Assembly: GCF_021010565.1 (NCBI RefSeq)
Contig: NZ_JAJNAY010000001.1
Coordinates: forward strand, 310,001-374,000
Source: Chryseobacterium turcicum
GTDB lineage: Bacteria > Bacteroidota > Bacteroidia > Flavobacteriales > Weeksellaceae
Direction of reading: 5' to 3'
DNA length: 64,000 nucleotides
The notes beneath the pieces are model-generated. The model did not search any database and was not told where the DNA came from. It worked only from the letters and a program-made list of their open reading frames with translations. Positions 63,424 to 64,000 of this stretch are shown one piece after another. Position 1 is the stretch's first letter. The number at the start of each line of letters is the position of its first letter. The translations under genes were made by a program, and so were the position numbers.

Positions 63424-64000
63424 TTGAAAAAAACGACTTTTGAAAAACTGACTAATTTTTTTCTGAAAAACTTCTTTCAGGGATTGTTGATTATTGGCCC
63501 TATCGGATTGACCATTTTCGTAATTTGGTATGTGATAACGTCGATTGACAACATTATTCCGTCGGTTGCAAAAGAAATTCCGGGGTTGGTTTTCGTTTCT
63601 ACTTTGTTGATTACTGCTTTGTTGGGGTATTTAGGAAACAAATTTGTAGTCGGAAGATTCTTTGTAGATGCTGTGGATAGAATTTTAGAAAAAACTCCAG
63701 GTATTAAACATATTTATTCGCCAACAAAAGATGTAATGTCTTCATTTGTCGGCGATAAGAAAAAATTTAGCGATCCTGTTTGGGTAAAAACCAACGAAAA
63801 TCCAGAAATCTGGAGGATAGGATTTCTTACTCAAAAAGATATGGCAGATGTACACAAAGACAATTTTGTTGCCGTTTATCTTCCACATTCTTACGCTATT
63901 TCTGGCTGGGTGATTGTCACCGAAGAAAAAAATATCAAACCTGTTGTAGGAATGTCTGCAGCTACTGCTATGAAATTTGCAGTAAGCGGCGGTGTGGCAG
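63424..64000 (+). CDS. DUF502 membrane protein, C-terminus outside the window
   Basis: An open frame from a TTG at 63424 runs to the edge (192 codons seen); there is no ATG before the conserved part. The text FFLKNFFQGLLIIGPIGLTIFVIWYVI is a first membrane helix, VFVSTLLITALLGYLGNKF a second, and DRILEKTPGIKHIYSPTKDV and VAVYLPHSYAISGWVIVTEE match DUF502, inner-membrane proteins of unknown function. It follows miaE by 7 bases. Confidence 0.85.
   Translation, partial: MKKTTFEKLTNFFLKNFFQGLLIIGPIGLTIFVIWYVITSIDNIIPSVAKEIPGLVFVSTLLITALLGYLGNKFVVGRFFVDAVDRILEKTPGIKHIYSPTKDVMSSFVGDKKKFSDPVWVKTNENPEIWRIGFLTQKDMADVHKDNFVAVYLPHSYAISGWVIVTEEKNIKPVVGMSAATAMKFAVSGGVA

Overview
The window looks like the chromosome of a flavobacterium close to Chryseobacterium (Bacteroidota, Weeksellaceae). 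The DNA is AT-rich. Promoters fit the Bacteroidota pattern (TTTG, about 19-20 bp, TAnnTTTG). Typical proteins include a type IX secretion cargo with a C-terminal sorting tail, the T9SS protein PorD, a GLPGLI protein, a DUF5686 outer-membrane protein, and a double-glycine peptide precursor. The genus is inference; no rRNA is present.

Layout. 1-5.5 kb: an operon (DUF1508 protein, restriction-type nuclease domain protein, start of a secreted protein), a lipoprotein-type TPR histidine kinase with its response regulator, and two proteins of unknown function. A TACGG-GAAA-CCGTA palindrome occurs three times here and may be the regulator's operator. 5.5-14.4 kb: msrA, a ROK sugar kinase, and an iron-uptake block of two TonB-dependent receptors and two duplicated PepSY membrane proteins. 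14.5-29.9 kb: secA, a nucleotide-sugar epimerase, a T9SS cargo, DUF2797, a large AsmA-like protein, a radical SAM protein, and the cluster bamD-rpoZ-coaBC-porD-recN. 31-37.3 kb: a TetR regulator, tatD, tcdA, rnpA, a DUF4126 protein, a nitrilase-family amidase, a small barrel protein and rseP.

37.36-55.98 kb: an 18.6-kb element integrated in the 3' part of a tRNA-Asn gene and bounded by a 48-bp direct repeat. It has a tyrosine integrase next to attR, an excisionase-like protein, a replication module (winged-helix-like protein, DUF3987 ATPase, Toprim/zinc protein), a phage tape-measure protein with three downstream companions, an XRE repressor facing an early operon across repeated operators, and several unknown small genes. 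It has no terminase, portal, capsid, sheath or lysis gene. This suggests a phage satellite or a reduced prophage that kept its own tape measure. Its left 1.4 kb is gene-free and holds hairpins and an array of about nine degenerate repeats with GCGCG heads; three headless relatives lie further on. A GAAC/GTTC inverted-repeat cluster occurs at three places in the element and was not seen outside it. These repeats and the isolated tape measure are the strongest candidates for something undescribed.

55.98-64 kb: the att remnant, a second complete tRNA-Asn, DUF5686, a six-cysteine double-glycine peptide, rplU-rpmA, a GLPGLI protein, a small lipoprotein with an acyltransferase, miaE and the start of a DUF502 protein.
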